Shown here: positions 14,818-17,018 of the stretch, one piece after another
Position numbering within the stretch: position 1 is the stretch's first letter
How the letters are laid out: every line of letters starts with the position of its first letter
Assembly: GCA_050249455.1 (NCBI GenBank)
Contig: JBFWQM010000102.1
Coordinates: forward strand, 1-17,018
Direction: 5' to 3'
Length of the DNA: 17,018 nt
Source of the DNA: JBFWQM01 sp050249455
GTDB lineage: Bacteria; Pseudomonadota; Alphaproteobacteria; MPNO01; VGEU01
Program-made: the position numbers and the translations under genes
Notes under the pieces: model-generated
Told to the model about the DNA's origin: nothing
The model's database searches: none
What the model saw: the letters and a program-made list of their open reading frames with translations, nothing else

Positions 14818-17018
14818 ATGGCACAGCAGCTAGAGCAGACGTCGTTCCTCGCCGGCGCCAACGGCGCCTTCATCGAGGAGCTGTACGGCCGCTACCTGAA
14901 GGACCCCGCTTCCGTCGATTCCAGCTGGCGGGCGTTCTTTGCCGAGCTGAACGACGAGGCGCCGGCGGTCCTTAAATCCCTCGAGGGCGCTTCCTGGGCG
15001 CCGCGCACCGCGCACGTGATCGCCAACGGCAACGGCGCCGCGGTCGCGGCCAAGCCCGCCGCGGCGGCCGCGCCGGTCAACGGCGACATGCGGACCGCGG
15101 TCACCGATTCGATCCACGCCCTGATGCTGATCCGCGCCTACCGGGTGCGCGGCCACCTGCTGGCGAACCTCGACCCGCTCGGCATCGACCCGATCGAGGA
15201 GCATCCCGAGCTCGACCCGGCGACCTACGGCTTCGCCGAGGCCGACTACGACCGCGAGATCTTCATCGACAACGTGCTCGGCTACGAGCGCGCGACCCTG
15301 CGCCAGATCATCACCCGGCTGCGCGAGACCTATGCGGGCTCGATCGGGGTCGAGTACACCCACATCCAGGACCCGGACGAGAAGAACTGGATCCAGGAGC
15401 GGATCGAGTCCGTCCACAACCGCACCGAGTTCACCGAGCGGGGCAAGCTCGCGATCCTCGAGCGGCTGACCCAGGCCGAGACGTTCGAGCGCTTCCTGCA
15501 CGTCAAGTACCCCGGCACCAAGCGGTTCGGGCTCGACGGCGGCGAGGCGCTGATCCCGGCGCTGGAGCAGATCATCAAGCGCGGCAGCCAGCTCGGCGTC
15601 GAGGAGGCGGTGATCGGCATGCCGCATCGCGGCCGGCTGAACGTGCTCGCCAACTTCATGTCGAAGCCGTTCGCGCAGATCTTCACCGAGTTCCAGGGCG
15701 CCGACCTGTCCGAGGTCCAGGGCTCGGGCGACGTGAAGTACCATCTCGGCACCTCCGCCGACCGCGAGTTCGACGGCAAGACCGTCCATCTGTCGCTCAA
15801 CCCCAACCCGTCGCACCTCGAGGCGGTGAACCCGGTGGTGGTCGGCAAGGTGCGCGCCAAGCAGCGCCAGCTGCGGGATTCCGAGCGCCGCCGCGTGATG
15901 GGCCTCTTGATGCACGGCGATGCCGCGTTCTCCGGCCAGGGCCTGGTGGCGGAAACGCTCGCCATCTCCGACATCAAGGGCTACCGGTCGGGCGGCACGA
16001 TCCACATCGTGGTCAACAACCAGATCGGCTTCACCACCAACCCGCAGGCGACCCGCACGTCGCGCTACCCGACCGAGGTGGCGAAGATGATCCAGGCGCC
16101 GATCTTCCACGTGAACGGCGACGACGTCGAGGCGGTGGTCCACGTCGCGCGGATCGCGACCGAGTTCCGCCACGAGTTCCGCCGCGACGTCGTGCTCGAC
16201 ATCTGGTGCTACCGCCGCTACGGCCACAACGAGGGCGACGAGCCGGGCTTCACCCAGCCGGTGATGTACAAGGCGATCGCCAAGCAGCCGACCACGCGCG
16301 AGATCTACGCCCGCCAGCTCGTCGCCGAAGGCGTGGTCAGCGAGGCGGACGCCCAGGCGCTGGTGGACGAGGCGCGTGCCCGGCTCGACCACGACTACGC
16401 CGCCGCCAGCACCTACAAGCCGAACAAGGCCGACTGGCTGGAAGGCCAGTGGTCCGGCCTCAACGTCGCGCCCAGTCCCGAGGAACGCCGCGGCAAGACC
16501 GACGTCAGCGTCGATTTCCTGCGCGAGGTCGGCCACGCGATGACCCGCGTGCCCGACGGCTTCAGCATCAACCCCAAGGCGCAGCGCATCCTCGACCAGC
16601 GCCGCGAGGCGATCGACACCGGCCACGGCATCGACTGGTCGACCGCCGAGGCGCTGGCGTTCGGCACGCTGGTCGCCGAAGGCACGTTCGTGCGCCTGTC
16701 CGGCCAGGACTGCGGCCGCGGCACCTTCTCGCAGCGCCACGCCGTGCTGGTCGACCAGGAGAACCAGGGGCGCTACGTCCCGCTCGCCAACGTCAAGGAC
16801 GGCCAGGCGCGGTTCATCGTGCTCGACAGCCCGCTGTCGGAAGCCGCCATCCTCGGCTACGAGTACGGCTATTCGCTGGCCGAGCCCAACGCGCTGATCA
16901 TGTGGGAGGCGCAGTTCGGCGACTTCGCCAACGGCGCGCAGGTGATCTTCGACCAGTTCATCGCCTCGTCCGAGAGCAAGTGGCTGCGCATGTCGGGCCT
17001 CGTCATGCTGCTGCCGCA
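14818..17018 (+). CDS. sucA: 2-oxoglutarate dehydrogenase E1 component (3' end beyond window)
   Basis: Thiamine-diphosphate-dependent E1 of the 2-oxoglutarate dehydrogenase complex; decarboxylates 2-oxoglutarate and passes the succinyl group to the lipoyl domain of E2 (SucB). An open frame of 733 codons is visible; the family is usually about 930-990 residues, so roughly the last 200-250 are missing. The N-terminal E2-binding segment TSFLAGANGAFIEELYGRYL is at 8-27, followed by a Gly/Ala-rich linker near 68-90. Active-site GMPHRGRLNVLAN (H270) and GDVKYHLG (H309) are present. The ThDP/Mg motif starts HGDAAFSGQG at 366-375 and ends NNQIGFTT at 400-407. EGTFVRLSGQDCGRGTFSQRH and LGYEYGYSLAEPN mark the pyrimidine-binding domain. 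The ATG at 14818 fits homologues, but the ribosome site is weak. sucB and lpd are expected downstream. Confidence 0.97.
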   Translation, partial: MAQQLEQTSFLAGANGAFIEELYGRYLKDPASVDSSWRAFFAELNDEAPAVLKSLEGASWAPRTAHVIANGNGAAVAAKPAAAAAPVNGDMRTAVTDSIHALMLIRAYRVRGHLLANLDPLGIDPIEEHPELDPATYGFAEADYDREIFIDNVLGYERATLRQIITRLRETYAGSIGVEYTHIQDPDEKNWIQERIESVHNRTEFTERGKLAILERLTQAETFERFLHVKYPGTKRFGLDGGEALIPALEQIIKRGSQLGVEEAVIGMPHRGRLNVLANFMSKPFAQIFTEFQGADLSEVQGSGDVKYHLGTSADREFDGKTVHLSLNPNPSHLEAVNPVVVGKVRAKQRQLRDSERRRVMGLLMHGDAAFSGQGLVAETLAISDIKGYRSGGTIHIVVNNQIGFTTNPQATRTSRYPTEVAKMIQAPIFHVNGDDVEAVVHVARIATEFRHEFRRDVVLDIWCYRRYGHNEGDEPGFTQPVMYKAIAKQPTTREIYARQLVAEGVVSEADAQALVDEARARLDHDYAAASTYKPNKADWLEGQWSGLNVAPSPEERRGKTDVSVDFLREVGHAMTRVPDGFSINPKAQRILDQRREAIDTGHGIDWSTAEALAFGTLVAEGTFVRLSGQDCGRGTFSQRHAVLVDQENQGRYVPLANVKDGQARFIVLDSPLSEAAILGYEYGYSLAEPNALIMWEAQFGDFANGAQVIFDQFIASSESKWLRMSGLVMLLP

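Noticed and set aside
14830..16740. Minus-strand open frame of 636 codons opposite sucA.
   Set aside because: The plus strand is an uninterrupted, motif-complete SucA frame to the window edge; the antisense frame has shadow composition.

Overview
The window looks like a chromosomal segment of an alphaproteobacterium, most likely in or near the Rhodospirillales. The support is very high G+C at third codon positions, the gene order CoA-ester lyase - sdhCDAB - zapE - mdh - sucCD - sucA, and the character of individual proteins (LDH-like malate dehydrogenase, SdhC/SdhD of alphaproteobacterial type). The taxonomic call rests on gene order and remembered protein features; no database was searched.

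Left part (1-5754), mixed housekeeping and accessory genes. A class III nucleotide cyclase (minus strand, C-terminus cut by the window start) stands back to back with a tiny secreted peptide gene that has its own promoter-like sequence and a strong intrinsic terminator. Next comes asd (aspartate-semialdehyde dehydrogenase), then a TPR plus O-GlcNAc-transferase-like (SPINDLY/OGT) glycosyltransferase. That gene runs convergently, with only 17 bp between stops, into a minus-strand pyridoxal kinase gene (pdxY/pdxK type). The kinase is in turn divergent, over 67 bp, from a CitE/HpcH-family CoA-ester lyase.

Right part (5755-17018), a TCA-cycle supercluster, all on the plus strand. The lyase is followed by a 233-bp gap that holds a perfect G-rich palindrome and a promoter-like region. 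Then come the four succinate dehydrogenase genes sdhC, sdhD, sdhA and sdhB, tightly packed (1-nt overlap, 3 nt and 13 nt gaps). After them lie the AFG1-type ATPase gene zapE, mdh, the translationally coupled pair sucC-sucD, and sucA (2-oxoglutarate dehydrogenase E1), which runs off the window end. Together these genes cover 2-oxoglutarate to succinyl-CoA to succinate to fumarate, and malate to oxaloacetate; fumarase, sucB and lpd are not in the window (sucB and lpd would be expected downstream of sucA).

All CDS read cleanly, with no frameshift or pseudogene seen. I found no tRNA, rRNA, CRISPR array, insertion sequence or prophage gene, and no clearly novel multi-gene system. The points most worth a second look are the cyclase's non-canonical base-selecting residues (Met272 and Ser349), the perfect 25-bp-arm palindrome with four G5 runs between the lyase and sdhC, palindromic operator-like sites before sdhC, mdh and sucA, and the small secreted peptide with dedicated transcription signals.
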